Source: Clostridiales bacterium (GTDB lineage Bacteria > Bacillota > Clostridia > Lachnospirales > WQUN01). From it: a stretch of 38,323 bases of DNA. The position numbers and the translations under genes were made by a program. The DNA lies in contig JAITDJ010000109.1 of NCBI GenBank assembly GCA_031282635.1, forward strand, positions 1 to 38,323, in the 5' to 3' direction. Positions 9,521-19,167 of this stretch are shown piece after piece (within the stretch, counting starts at the first letter, position 1; every line of letters begins with the position of its first letter). The notes under the pieces were generated by a model. That model searched no databases. It was not told the DNA's origin and saw only the letters and a list, made by a program, of their open reading frames with translations.

Positions 9521-10161
9521 AAAAACGCGCCGCGTTTCTGATCGGGACAGGCTGTGTACTGATAGCCGTTTCCGCGTCCCTGGCCGTGAACAATCAGTTG
9601 GAGAGCTTAAAAGCGGAAAAATCGGCGGAGCTATTGACGGAAGCTTTTATTTCGCGGACAACTGTCTTTGAAACGTCTGTAACTGAAATGACAAACGAGC
9701 CGGTTCCGGAAATAATCGCTGATAATGAGATACGCGGCGCGGATGAACAAGCCTCCGCGAAAAAACCGATAATTATTGACGGGCAGGAGTTTATCGGGCT
9801 GCTTTCCATTCCAAGCCTGGGTGTTAGCCTGCCTGTTAACAATGATATCAGTTATCCGCTTTTAAAGATGACCCCATGCAGGTATTTTGGCAGTGTGGAT
9901 TCAGATTCCCTGATTATAGCGGCTCATAATTACAACAGCCATTTCGGAAAGATAGGAATGCTAAAGCCCGGGGACAGGGTTAATTTCACCAATGCCGGCG
10001 GCTTAATCGAGACCTATGCCATCGCTGAAGTTCTGACATTGCCCGGCGACGCCGTGGACGAGATGATTAAACCCGAAGGGTGGGCTCTGACGCTGTTTAC
10101 CTGTACTTACAGCGGTACGGAACGTATAACGGTAAGATGTGTGAAAGAGGAGCGTATTTAA
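9517..10161 (+). CDS. Second sortase
   Basis: N-terminal TM, IPSLGVSLPV, IIAAHNYNSHFGKIGMLKPGDRV, LTLFTCTYSGTERITVRC motifs; ATGA overlap with preceding gene. Confidence 0.85.
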   Translation: MKKRAAFLIGTGCVLIAVSASLAVNNQLESLKAEKSAELLTEAFISRTTVFETSVTEMTNEPVPEIIADNEIRGADEQASAKKPIIIDGQEFIGLLSIPSLGVSLPVNNDISYPLLKMTPCRYFGSVDSDSLIIAAHNYNSHFGKIGMLKPGDRVNFTNAGGLIETYAIAEVLTLPGDAVDEMIKPEGWALTLFTCTYSGTERITVRCVKEERI

Positions 10162-10226
10162 ACGATCCTCACATAAGGAAACATACAAAAACGTGTTAAA
10201 ATCAATATTTTCTAAGGCAAACGGAC

Positions 10227-10267
10227 AAAAAATGGGATGCGGGATAGACTGCGTCCCATTTTTTTTG
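10227..10267 (+). terminator. Rho-independent terminator closing the pilus locus
   Basis: aaaaaatgggatgc-gggatagact-gcgtcccatttttttt. Confidence 0.85.
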
Positions 10268-10325
10268 GCGCGCTCGGATTTCTTCGGACGCAAACTCGAA
10301 AATACTCACAACTCGAAAATGTTCA

Positions 10326-10354
10326 TTGAAAGACAAGGTTCGATGCAGTATACT
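10326..10354 (+). promoter_or_regulatory. Sigma-A-like promoter for stalk-domain protein
   Basis: TTGAAA (10326-10331), 17-bp spacer, TATACT (10349-10354). Confidence 0.6.
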
Positions 10355-10403
10355 CATCTGGTGGGAGTTTCCGCGGAGATTTTAGTCACACAGGGAGGTA
10401 ATT

Positions 10404-11252
10404 ATGAAAAAACGGATACCTATCTTTATGGCGATATTGATATCAACCGCTGTCGCAGCGCAGACTGGCGCGGCCTACGGCGCGGTCATAGCCATGCCAA
10501 CAGCTCAACCCGTACTGATCGGGGCGAGGACTTACAACTTTGACGCATATAATATAGGCGGGTATAATTATTTCAAGCTCCGCGACCTGGGATTCGTACT
10601 TAGCAATACAGATTATAAGTTCGCTGTGGGCTATGATGATTCGACCTTCGCGATCACGCTGAATAAAGGCGTCGCCTATAAAGCAGCTGGCGGCGAAATG
10701 GCGCCCAAAGGAACGGAAAATAAGACTGCGGCGCCCTCCCGGGATTCCGTAGTAATGGGCAGTAAGACGTTGAAGCTGGACGCGTATAAAATCGACGGTT
10801 ATAATTACTATAAGCTCCGCGACCTTGGCGGCGTTAATGTATTAAATTTCCGGGTTGATTATCAGGAAGACGCCAACGCCATTGTGATTTGGGAAGACCC
10901 CAATTTCCTGTGGTACAATATGTACGTCGGCAAGCCTGCATATGTCAAAAAAGACGCCAAGATAGAAAACGCCTACCAGATTACACAGGACGCGAACGGC
11001 AAGGACGTTACGGAGAAACTGACAAATCTTAACCACACGCTAAAGGCGGGAACAGTCGTTATCGTCACGGCAGAGGAAAACGGACGCAGCCGCTTCATGG
11101 CGCCGAGCGGGGACGCGCCGGCGCTGCGCGGATTTCTCAACTCCGATCAGCTGGAGTTTGACAGGGCCAAAGTGGACGCGCTTATAAAGGATACCAACTA
11201 CCTGATCGAGCTGAAATATTACAAAATTATCATGGATTGTACGACATTTTAA
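10404..11252 (+). CDS. Secreted stalk-domain (copper amine oxidase N-term-like) protein
   Basis: Signal peptide; two copies of YxxFDAYNIxGYNYFKLRDLGFVL / LKLDAYKIDGYNYYKLRDLGGV; SD gggaggt. Confidence 0.75.
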   Translation: MKKRIPIFMAILISTAVAAQTGAAYGAVIAMPTAQPVLIGARTYNFDAYNIGGYNYFKLRDLGFVLSNTDYKFAVGYDDSTFAITLNKGVAYKAAGGEMAPKGTENKTAAPSRDSVVMGSKTLKLDAYKIDGYNYYKLRDLGGVNVLNFRVDYQEDANAIVIWEDPNFLWYNMYVGKPAYVKKDAKIENAYQITQDANGKDVTEKLTNLNHTLKAGTVVIVTAEENGRSRFMAPSGDAPALRGFLNSDQLEFDRAKVDALIKDTNYLIELKYYKIIMDCTTF

Positions 11253-11342
11253 TTATACGACATTTTAGAGGAATCCTGACATCGGATAATCATACGAATA
11301 TTATTATGAGCCGCTAAGCAGACTTTTAAGGGAGACTTTTTT

Positions 11343-11798
11343 ATGCGCGTCGCCATCGCGAATGATCATACGGGTTTGGGCTTGAAGAGAATATTAAAAC
11401 AGGAAATCGAGTCTAAAGGCCATACAGTAGTTGATTATGGGACGAATTCAACGGAGATCGCCGATTATCCCATATATGGCAAACGCGCCGCGGACGCGCT
11501 TATAAACGGGGAAGCGGATCGCGCCGTGTTAATATGCGGAACGGGTTTCGGCATATCGCTTGCCGCCAATAAAACGCTGGGTATACGCTGCGTGGTCTGT
11601 TCAGAGCCGTACACTGCCCTGCTTTCCAGGCGGCATAACAATTCAAACGCGCTGGCTCTGGGAGCGCGCGTCGTAGGCTCCGAATTAGCGAAAATGATTG
11701 TCGGCGTCTGGCTCGACGGGGAATTTGAAGGTGACCGCCATGCTCGCAGGATGGAAATGATCGAAGAGATAGAGAAAAACGCATGGAGACAAAGATAA
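11343..11798 (+). CDS. rpiB: Ribose-5-phosphate isomerase B
   Basis: MRVAIANDHTGLGLKRIL...VVDYGTN...ICGTGFGISLAANK...RCVVCSEPYTALLSRRHNNSNALALGARV. Confidence 0.9.
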   Translation: MRVAIANDHTGLGLKRILKQEIESKGHTVVDYGTNSTEIADYPIYGKRAADALINGEADRAVLICGTGFGISLAANKTLGIRCVVCSEPYTALLSRRHNNSNALALGARVVGSELAKMIVGVWLDGEFEGDRHARRMEMIEEIEKNAWRQR

Positions 11799-11804
11799 GA
11801 GCGG

Positions 11805-11850
11805 ATCTGCCGCAGGGCCGCCGCTTTTCGGCGGCCCTGCGGCAGATATT
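11805..11850. terminator. Shared terminator hairpin between convergent genes
   Basis: Perfect 18-bp stem atctgccgcagggccgcc...ggcggccctgcggcagat between rpiB (+) and the minus-strand CDS. Confidence 0.65.
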
Positions 11851-11859
11851 ATTTCCCAT

Positions 11860-12843
11860 TCACCGGATGGTCTTTCTGTTTATCTGAAGGTAAACCAAAG
11901 TTTGATTTAGTAACTGCCAGGCTATCTCTCCAAACGCGATCGGACCCAACAATCCGTTGAGCCGTTTCCCCTCCAATTCTCCGTACAGATAATTCAATAT
12001 GCAATTGCATGAAAATATAGACTTTTTATCCGTAATACTATTCATTTCCTGATTAAACGCTCGTTCATAGTCGGGAAGTTTTTTTGCGAGCCGATATTCA
12101 ATGCCCTCAATCATCGGCGCATACAGCAAAACCTCATCCGCTTTTACCTCTTTTATCGAAACGTTAATGCCTGTGCCGGAGTAATCACCTATCAAGGGCA
12201 GTCTGACGTCAAAGTTGTTTTCGTTTAAAAAGTCCGATAAACTGGTTTCACAGCCGTTAATAAGGCAGGTGCGGACGCTGAAACCGCTGTTTTGCGCGTT
12301 TACAGTTATGACGGGGCCGCTCATGTCCGGTGAAAAGATGTTTATTATATTCAACACGGCGGTTTGGAGGGCTTCCAGCTTTACATGAACGGCGACCGCC
12401 TTGTCCGTGTAAAAGCCGCCGGTATACCCGTTAACCGTATACGCTTTTGCTCCGGCTTTACTTAAATTTACCCCCGAAATCCAGCCGATGATGTTTTTAG
12501 TAAACAAATCGGCATAGTTGGTGACATGGCGCGCGTACTCTCTGTGCGATTCGCTTCTAAATGGGATAATTAATACGGTAAATCCATTTTTATACGCGTC
12601 GCGCGTAATTTTAGGCAGGGACGCCGCGCTGTAAACCGCGAGCCTGTATGCGTCAAATTCCAGTTCGCTGACATCCAGCGTCTGATCGCTGATAATGCCT
12701 CCGTTTTCCGACACAAAATATTCCGTTGTGCCGCCGATCCATTTGCCCATGGGCAGTTGGCGCAGTAACGCCTCCGCTCCGCTTATATGCAGCAGTTTAT
12801 CCGATTGAATAAGTTCAATAGTTTCTTCCAATGTCCTGAACAC
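11860..12843 (-). CDS. Conserved protein of unknown function (resembles DUF6976-type proteins from memory)
   Basis: GTG start with AGGAGG SD; N-term LEETIELIQSDKLLHISGAEALLRQLPMGKWIGGTTEYFVS. Confidence 0.6.
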   Translation of the reverse strand: MFRTLEETIELIQSDKLLHISGAEALLRQLPMGKWIGGTTEYFVSENGGIISDQTLDVSELEFDAYRLAVYSAASLPKITRDAYKNGFTVLIIPFRSESHREYARHVTNYADLFTKNIIGWISGVNLSKAGAKAYTVNGYTGGFYTDKAVAVHVKLEALQTAVLNIINIFSPDMSGPVITVNAQNSGFSVRTCLINGCETSLSDFLNENNFDVRLPLIGDYSGTGINVSIKEVKADEVLLYAPMIEGIEYRLAKKLPDYERAFNQEMNSITDKKSIFSCNCILNYLYGELEGKRLNGLLGPIAFGEIAWQLLNQTLVYLQINRKTIR

Positions 12844-12993
12844 GGCAGCCTCCTATTGATGTAAAGTTGAGTCAGCTTTATAGCCGGCGCTCTTTTGTGA
12901 ATATGTCCGCGTACATCTACTTATTATTAGCAAACGTAAGTTTATTATTCCGCTGGCGCCTTATTTATGGGCGCTCTATCTATAAAATATTAT

Positions 12994-14292
12994 TCATAAA
13001 ATCCCCAGTTTTTTTACCGCCCTTTTGGCTTCAAACATGGCTTTTTCTATATCAATGGTCTTATATTCGCCTTTTTCGTATAATATACGCCCTTGGCACA
13101 TCGTCAGTTCCACATCGCGGCCTGTGCATGAATAAACCGCAGAGGCCGCGGGATCAATCGCGGCTGTTTGCCTGGGGCTGTGCAAATCCAGCATTACAAG
13201 ATCGGCGTCCAGCCCCAGGGCGATCCGCCCGGATTCTTTCTCGCGCCCCTGCGCCGCCGCGCCGTTTACCGTGACCAGTTTCAACGCTTCATACGCAGGA
13301 AGCGCGGTCGGATCGCCGGCGCGGCATTTCTGCAAAATACTGGCCAGCTTAAGATCCGCCAGCGGATCCAGCGAGTTATTGGAAGCGGCGCCGTCCGTTC
13401 CCAGCGCCACATTGACGCCCGCCTTAATAAGGCGCTCTATCGGGGCCGCGCCCGAAGACAGCTTCAGGTTGGATACCGGGTTATGAACCGCTGTAACGCT
13501 TTTTTCCCGAAATATATCTATATCGCTGTCTTCCAGCCAAACACAGTGGGCCGCTATTGCTCTCACGTCAAAAACGCCATAACCGTTAAGCGTCTGAGCG
13601 GGAGTAGTTCCATATTTGGCCTTGCAGTTTTCATGTTCCAAGAGTGTTTCCGAGAGATGTATGTGCATGATAAGGCCATGTTCTTCGGCGAGTTCGACAA
13701 CTTGGCGCCAAGCGCGGCCAAACGACGTAAACTCCGCGTGAATGCCGGCGTCAGCCTTTATGCGGCCGTCGGCGCGATGATGATAATTATTCAGGATATA
13801 TGCTGTTTCCATATAGCTTCTGTCTTTAAAATAATCAAATTCAGGGGAAAAAGCCGTCATACCATTACAAAGGTTGGCTTTCACGCCCGCTTCATCGGCG
13901 GCCGCAGCTATACCCTCCAACATAAAATACATGTCTGAAAACGACACAACCCCATTAGACAGCATCTCGGCAACAGAAATAAGCGCTCCCGTATAGGCCA
14001 TACCCTCCGCGAATCTACCTTCCACAGGGGAGATATAATTAAACAGCCAGTCCTGTAATTTCAAATCGCTGGCGTAACCCCTCATCAGCGACATGGGCGT
14101 GTGTGTGTGACAATTGTATAATCCGGGCAGAAGCAGCTTATCCGAACCGTCTATTACGCGATCGGCCGAAAGTTTTGGATCATTCCCTCCCACATGGCAA
14201 ATCTTCCCCGCGTCCACGCCGACGCAGGCGCCCCGCAATACCCTTTCCCCCTCCATAGGGATTACGGTAATGTCCTTAAACAGCAGATCCAT
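12994..14292 (-). CDS. mtaD: Amidohydrolase, 5'-methylthioadenosine/S-adenosylhomocysteine deaminase-like
   Basis: LLLPGLYNCHTHTPMSLMRGYASDLKLQDWL, HIHLSET, AAHCVWL, VAHNPVSNLKL-type, LGTDGAASNNSLD; SD aggaggtg. Confidence 0.75.
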   Translation of the reverse strand: MDLLFKDITVIPMEGERVLRGACVGVDAGKICHVGGNDPKLSADRVIDGSDKLLLPGLYNCHTHTPMSLMRGYASDLKLQDWLFNYISPVEGRFAEGMAYTGALISVAEMLSNGVVSFSDMYFMLEGIAAAADEAGVKANLCNGMTAFSPEFDYFKDRSYMETAYILNNYHHRADGRIKADAGIHAEFTSFGRAWRQVVELAEEHGLIMHIHLSETLLEHENCKAKYGTTPAQTLNGYGVFDVRAIAAHCVWLEDSDIDIFREKSVTAVHNPVSNLKLSSGAAPIERLIKAGVNVALGTDGAASNNSLDPLADLKLASILQKCRAGDPTALPAYEALKLVTVNGAAAQGREKESGRIALGLDADLVMLDLHSPRQTAAIDPAASAVYSCTGRDVELTMCQGRILYEKGEYKTIDIEKAMFEAKRAVKKLGIL

Positions 14293-14302
14293 GAAACACC
14301 TC

Positions 14303-15754
14303 CTATTTATTGGCTTGTTTCCAAAACGACGGCGCGCATAACAGCAATATAGGAAATATCTCGAGCCTGCCCAAAAGCATGCACACAGTTAGCACAATTT
14401 TGCTTAGATCGGAAAAACCTGAATAATTACCCATAGGGCCTACCATATCCAACCCAGGCCCCATATTGCTGACAGCGGAGAGAGTCGCCGTAAAGGTAGT
14501 CTCAAGACGGAAGCCGTCCAGCGAGATAATCAACATAGAGACGGCTATCACCGCCATATATAGAAAAAAGAAAGACAAAATGCCTGTAAGAACACTGTCT
14601 TCCACAGGCATCCCGTTAAGACGCGTCACATGTACGGAATTGGGGTGAAGAATTTTAGCCAGCTCGTTGCGCAAAATTTTAAATATCAGCAGAATGCGCA
14701 TACATTTAATTCCGCCTGCGGTAGAGCCGGTACACCCGCCCATAAACATAACCATTATCAACACCATTTTGCTGAATTCCGGCCATTTGTTGAAATCCAC
14801 GCTGGAAAATCCTGTGCTGGTTATAAGGGTGCTTACCTGAAACGCTGCGTGGCGAGCGGCGTCTGGCGCCGATTCGCCATTTCGCGCCGCAAGCTCTATT
14901 GTGACGAACAGGGAAGCGCAGATAAAAACGGCGATAAAAAAACGCGTTTCAGAGTCTTTTAGGATCGCATTTATTTTGCCGCGCGGAATCATTTGGTACA
15001 GTGACAGATTAACGCCGCATAACAGCATAAAGATTGTAATTACTATCTCTATGTACGGACTGTTATAAGCACCGACGCTTAGATTGCGGCTGGAGAACCC
15101 ACCGGTGCTGGTCGTGGACATGGCGTGAACAACCGCGTCATATAAAGGCATACCGCCCATCAGCAGCAAAATCACCTCAATAAGGGTAATGCCTATGTAT
15201 ATGACGTACAATATTCTGGCCACCCAGGCAATACGGGGCGTAAATTTGTCCACATAGGGACCGGGGGCTTCAGCCTGCATGATATGAATGCTGTTTGCCT
15301 TTACGGAAGGCAGTATCGCCATCATAAGCGCCAATACACCCACACCGCCCATCCAGCTTGTAAAAGAGCGCCAGAAGACTATACTTTTGGGCAGCGATTC
15401 CACTTCCGCCAAAATACTGGCGCCCGTTGTGGTAAATCCCGAAACGCTTTCAAACAGCGCGTCCGTTACGGATGGAATAACCCCGCTGATAATAAATGGC
15501 AGAGCGCCGAATATGGCTGACACTATCCATCCGAATCCAACCAGGGCAAAGCCGTCGCGGGCGTATATCTCTATGCTTTTGGGTTTAATAAGATTCAGGG
15601 CAAGACCCGCCGCCGTCAGAGATATGATAAACAGGGTAAACGCCGGAGCGCAGCCGTCGTTATAGGTCATAGAGATTATCAGGGAGGGCAGCGCGCATAC
15701 AGCCTCTATAGTTAATAGCGCGCCCAGGCTTTTGGCAATCAGTCTGTGATTCAT
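14303..15754 (-). CDS. trkH: TrkH-family potassium uptake membrane protein
   Basis: Multi-TM; SVSGFTTTGASIL, STTSTGGFS, STLITSTGFSSVDF, GGCTGSTAGGIK selectivity-filter-type motifs. Confidence 0.9.
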   Translation of the reverse strand: MNHRLIAKSLGALLTIEAVCALPSLIISMTYNDGCAPAFTLFIISLTAAGLALNLIKPKSIEIYARDGFALVGFGWIVSAIFGALPFIISGVIPSVTDALFESVSGFTTTGASILAEVESLPKSIVFWRSFTSWMGGVGVLALMMAILPSVKANSIHIMQAEAPGPYVDKFTPRIAWVARILYVIYIGITLIEVILLLMGGMPLYDAVVHAMSTTSTGGFSSRNLSVGAYNSPYIEIVITIFMLLCGVNLSLYQMIPRGKINAILKDSETRFFIAVFICASLFVTIELAARNGESAPDAARHAAFQVSTLITSTGFSSVDFNKWPEFSKMVLIMVMFMGGCTGSTAGGIKCMRILLIFKILRNELAKILHPNSVHVTRLNGMPVEDSVLTGILSFFFLYMAVIAVSMLIISLDGFRLETTFTATLSAVSNMGPGLDMVGPMGNYSGFSDLSKIVLTVCMLLGRLEIFPILLLCAPSFWKQANK

Positions 15755-17118
15755 TTATTCACAACTTCCAAGATGCCGTTCAGATCGGTAAACCGATGCC
15801 CTGTTGTAATAACTATTACGCTGTCTCCTGTCTGAACTTTATCATTGCCATGCGGAATAATTATATTGTTGCCGCGCGTGATAACAGCTATCAGTACACC
15901 CGGCTTTAATACCATCCGTTTCAGCGGTATATTTATAAGGCGTGAATTGGATGTGACAATAAACTCGAGCGCCTCCGCCTGGCCTTCCACAATTTGGTAC
16001 AGTGTCTTAACAGGGTTGCCCATCGCGTTTTCCAGACCTCGGACATATTGGGCGATGGCGTTGGCCGTTATCTGTTTGGGGTTAACGATATTATCAATCC
16101 CCAGCTTTTGCATAATACCGGAATATGTTAACCGACTGATCTTAGCGATAACTTTGGAAACGCCGAATTGCTTGGCCAGCAGGGCCGATATCAGGTTATC
16201 CTCGTCATGCCCGGTAACGGATACAAAAGCCGACATTTCACTTATGTTCTCGGATTTAAGCAGGCTGTCATCCGAACCGTCGCCGTGAATGATGATCGCT
16301 GAAGGCAGTTCCGCCGCCAAATCGGTACAGCGGTTATGCTCGCGCTCTATGATACTATAGTCTATGCCGATATCCTCCAGGTATTTTCCCAAATAATAGG
16401 CTACGCGTCCGCCGCCGATCAACATGGCGCTCTTGACCTTCGGGATAAAAATACCTATTTTACGACAAAAATCATTCAAACGCGCCAAACGGCCGACGAT
16501 ATAAATTATATCGCCTTTACGTATAATAAAATCCCCGTTAGGTATAATCGCGTTTCCCGACCTCAGTACCGCGCCAATCAGTATGCTGTGCGCGTATTTT
16601 TTTGATATTTGTTTCAGAGGCATATCAGAAATTTCCATGGCGCCCGTAACCTCTATCTCGACCATATCTACCCTGCCGCGCGCAAACGTTTCTATCTTAA
16701 GCGCGGGGGGGAACTCCAGTATACGGGCTATCTCCCGCGCTACGGCGCGTTCGGGGTTAATAACCATATCCAATCCTAAATCAGTGGTCAGCTGATTCAG
16801 TTCATCCGCATACTGCATATCGCGGATACGGGCGATGATATGACGCGCGCCCAGCTTTTTGGCTGTCAGGCAGCATACCATATTCATTTCGTCGCTGTTT
16901 GTTACCGCGATAAGCAAGTCGGCTTCCTTTACGCCGGATTTAATTAAGATACTGGCGCTTACGCCGGTTCCGCAGATACACATAACATCCAGGTTTTCCA
17001 CGGTCTTTTTAAGCGTATCCATATTTCTGTCTATTATTGTAACCTCGTTTCCATCCACCGCCAGGGTTTCCGCCAGGCTGTAACCCACTTTTCCATCGCC
17101 TACTATAATGATCTTCAT
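15751..17118 (-). CDS. trkA: Trk system potassium uptake protein TrkA (two RCK_N/RCK_C)
   Basis: MKIIIVGDGKVGYSLAETLAVDGNEVTIID and second GGGRVAYYLGKYLEDIGIDYSIIER; 4-nt overlap with trkH. Confidence 0.9.
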   Translation of the reverse strand: MKIIIVGDGKVGYSLAETLAVDGNEVTIIDRNMDTLKKTVENLDVMCICGTGVSASILIKSGVKEADLLIAVTNSDEMNMVCCLTAKKLGARHIIARIRDMQYADELNQLTTDLGLDMVINPERAVAREIARILEFPPALKIETFARGRVDMVEIEVTGAMEISDMPLKQISKKYAHSILIGAVLRSGNAIIPNGDFIIRKGDIIYIVGRLARLNDFCRKIGIFIPKVKSAMLIGGGRVAYYLGKYLEDIGIDYSIIEREHNRCTDLAAELPSAIIIHGDGSDDSLLKSENISEMSAFVSVTGHDEDNLISALLAKQFGVSKVIAKISRLTYSGIMQKLGIDNIVNPKQITANAIAQYVRGLENAMGNPVKTLYQIVEGQAEALEFIVTSNSRLINIPLKRMVLKPGVLIAVITRGNNIIIPHGNDKVQTGDSVIVITTGHRFTDLNGILEVVNK

Positions 17119-17191
17119 TCAATAATTACCTCCAGGCCCTCCGGGTGAGGGATATTATAACACAACGCGCAGTAATAATCTGTAAATATTT

Positions 17192-17221
17192 TTGACCGGA
17201 GCCTTTCTTGTCTGCTATACT
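17192..17221 (+). promoter_or_regulatory. Sigma-A-like promoter of the orphan acidic protein gene
   Basis: TTGACC (17192-17197), 18-bp spacer, TATACT (17216-17221); coincides with the listed TTG ORF start, so that start is unlikely. Confidence 0.55.
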
Positions 17222-17332
17222 GAAACTGGGATGTATGATATTGGTTATTCAGGTAATAATGAATTAAACGCACGTTTTGCGCTTATGAGCGCCTATATCG
17301 CCGCGCTCAGCATAAATCCGGAGGTGAGCATA

Positions 17333-18070
17333 TTGAAATCACAAGAAATAATCAATTTAAACGAGGTTTTCGCCGGCGTCGCGATTTTTGCCGAACTGAG
17401 CGCCGTGATTTTCGGAGCGGAATTAGCGTTAAAATACGCGAACGCCTCGGATTCTCAGTTAAAGGAGGTAAGGGATAATATTGCGCGGAGCGCGTTCGCT
17501 TCATTTAGGTTAGACTATGACGCGATGCTCGCCGCAGCGCAGCCAAACCGCGTCGTTTCACCACCGAGCATGTCGCCGATCGAGGCTGAATCCACGCCGT
17601 TTTATTCAGAAACGAGCGGCGCGCACAACGCGGCTGTTCTTCCCGAAACCGATTCCGAATATTCTGAACCTGATTTTGCTTATTATCCGAATGCGCTGGC
17701 ACAGCCTTCCGAATATGACAACAGCTTGACCGAGACGACTCCGGATGATTTCGCGGCGCGTTCCTATCAGGCGCCGGCCGGCGGATTCAACATGGATATA
17801 AACGACGGTTTCGAGCAGACAGTGGTTTATGAGAATTACCCGAATTCGTCAAAAAATACCGACAGTGACGCAGAGTTATCGGCCGGATACGGTAGTTATC
17901 CGGAGAGCGCTTGGGATCCGGAGGGCAAGCAGGACAAAAACGCGGATTCGGGAAAAATCCATTGGACAACGTATTCTTCCGCGACCAATCCTGATGAGGA
18001 ATCTTCAAAGACGATGTCCAATCCATTCAACGAATATCCGAAAACAGAGGACTCATCTATAACGGTGTAA
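17333..18070 (+). CDS. Hypothetical acidic, low-complexity C-terminal protein (start uncertain; alternative ATG 17231)
   Basis: TTG at 17333 preceded by GGAGGTGA SD with 8-nt spacing; helical Ala-rich N-term, Ser/Asp/Glu/Pro-rich C-term. Confidence 0.55.
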   Translation: MKSQEIINLNEVFAGVAIFAELSAVIFGAELALKYANASDSQLKEVRDNIARSAFASFRLDYDAMLAAAQPNRVVSPPSMSPIEAESTPFYSETSGAHNAAVLPETDSEYSEPDFAYYPNALAQPSEYDNSLTETTPDDFAARSYQAPAGGFNMDINDGFEQTVVYENYPNSSKNTDSDAELSAGYGSYPESAWDPEGKQDKNADSGKIHWTTYSSATNPDEESSKTMSNPFNEYPKTEDSSITV

Positions 18071-18090
18071 AACAATATTATCGTAAAATT

Positions 18091-18118
18091 AAGGGGACGC
18101 CGTAAAAGCGTCCCCTTT
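18091..18118. terminator. Bidirectional terminator hairpin
   Basis: aaggggacgc-cgtaaaa-gcgtcccctt between convergent genes. Confidence 0.8.
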
Positions 18119-18123
18119 CGCGA

Positions 18124-19167
18124 TCAATAATATTTTATGATAACCTTTTTGGAGGATCCGCGCGATTCCACCATCTTAAACGCGTCCAGTATATGCTCAA
18201 AATCAAATACATCGGAAATAAAGTCGGCGGGTTTTAATATACCGGCCTCCACCCAGTTGAGTATCTGCGTGTCAGCGTCAAATTCCTCACGTTTAGCCGG
18301 CATTTGATGAAAGATCAGCTGCCAGTTATACGGCGCGGCGGACCAGTCTAATTCCATACTCATTACCGGCGAAATGCCGTAAACGCATATTTTTCCGGTA
18401 TCCGTGATATACCGCATCGCTTGGTTGATAATACCGTTCGAGCCTACCGCGTCCACCACAAAATTGAACCCTTCGGGGCGGATACGCCGGATTTTTTCGT
18501 CCAGGCCGTCTGTTCTCGCGTTGAACACGTAGTGAGCGCCCGCCGCCTTTGCGTCCGCCAGCTTTTCATCCACGATATCCAGCGTTACAATGGTTTTAAG
18601 CCCCAGCAGATGACTGAATTTTGTAAAACACAGCCCGACCGGGCCCGCTCCGAATATAACAGCCGTATCGTTTGCCTTCATGCCGAAATTGCGCATACCC
18701 ACCAGAACCTCGCGGAACGTAATTAACATAGCCGCTTCTGTCGGATCCATTTCTTTGGGCACAAGAGTCTGCGCCAGATAAGCCTCATTATAACCGGGCG
18801 TACCGACGCCCAGCCCGAGTTCAGCGGCGGCGCGCTTATCGCCTACCACGGCGTATTCTGAATAACCGCCCCAATTGCTTGAGATACTGTCTATGGCGTC
18901 TTCCACAAACGGAAGCGTCACACGATCGCCTGTTTTAAAACATTTAACCCTCGCGCCGGTTTCGATTACTTCCCCGATCGCTTCATGCCCAAGCATAAGC
19001 GGATAATCGTTTATTCCCTTGAATTTGCGGTGAATGATCTTCAGGTCTGTTCCATTGCATACACCGCAGGCCAGCACTTTCACAAGCGCCTGGTATTCCT
19101 TGATTTCCGGCGCCGCGGTTTCGTGGATGGATAACGCGCCGTCTTTGCCGACAACTAGAGAACGAAT
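18124..19167 (-). CDS. Zinc-dependent alcohol dehydrogenase family (MDR) protein with candidate ATT start
   Basis: GVCNGTDLKIIHR, GHEAIGEVIETG, GAGPVGLCFTKFSHLLG, DAVGSNGIINQAMRY. Same frame continues upstream of the listed GTG with RSLVVGKDGALSIHETAAPEIKEYQALVKVLACGVCN, an MDR N-terminus. Confidence 0.8.
   Translation of the reverse strand: MRSLVVGKDGALSIHETAAPEIKEYQALVKVLACGVCNGTDLKIIHRKFKGINDYPLMLGHEAIGEVIETGARVKCFKTGDRVTLPFVEDAIDSISSNWGGYSEYAVVGDKRAAAELGLGVGTPGYNEAYLAQTLVPKEMDPTEAAMLITFREVLVGMRNFGMKANDTAVIFGAGPVGLCFTKFSHLLGLKTIVTLDIVDEKLADAKAAGAHYVFNARTDGLDEKIRRIRPEGFNFVVDAVGSNGIINQAMRYITDTGKICVYGISPVMSMELDWSAAPYNWQLIFHQMPAKREEFDADTQILNWVEAGILKPADFISDVFDFEHILDAFKMVESRGSSKKVIIKYY

Noticed and set aside
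10193-10543. 116-aa ORF overlapping terminator and stalk-protein start
   Set aside because: Runs through a Rho-independent terminator and a promoter and overlaps an SD-led signal-peptide gene in another frame.
13168-13938. 256-aa plus-strand ORF inside the amidohydrolase gene
   Set aside because: Antisense to a clearly conserved enzyme; no SD or family motif.
15755-15763. TTATTCACA DnaA-box match at the trkA/trkH junction
   Set aside because: Single site within coding sequence; about one match per 38 kb is expected by chance.
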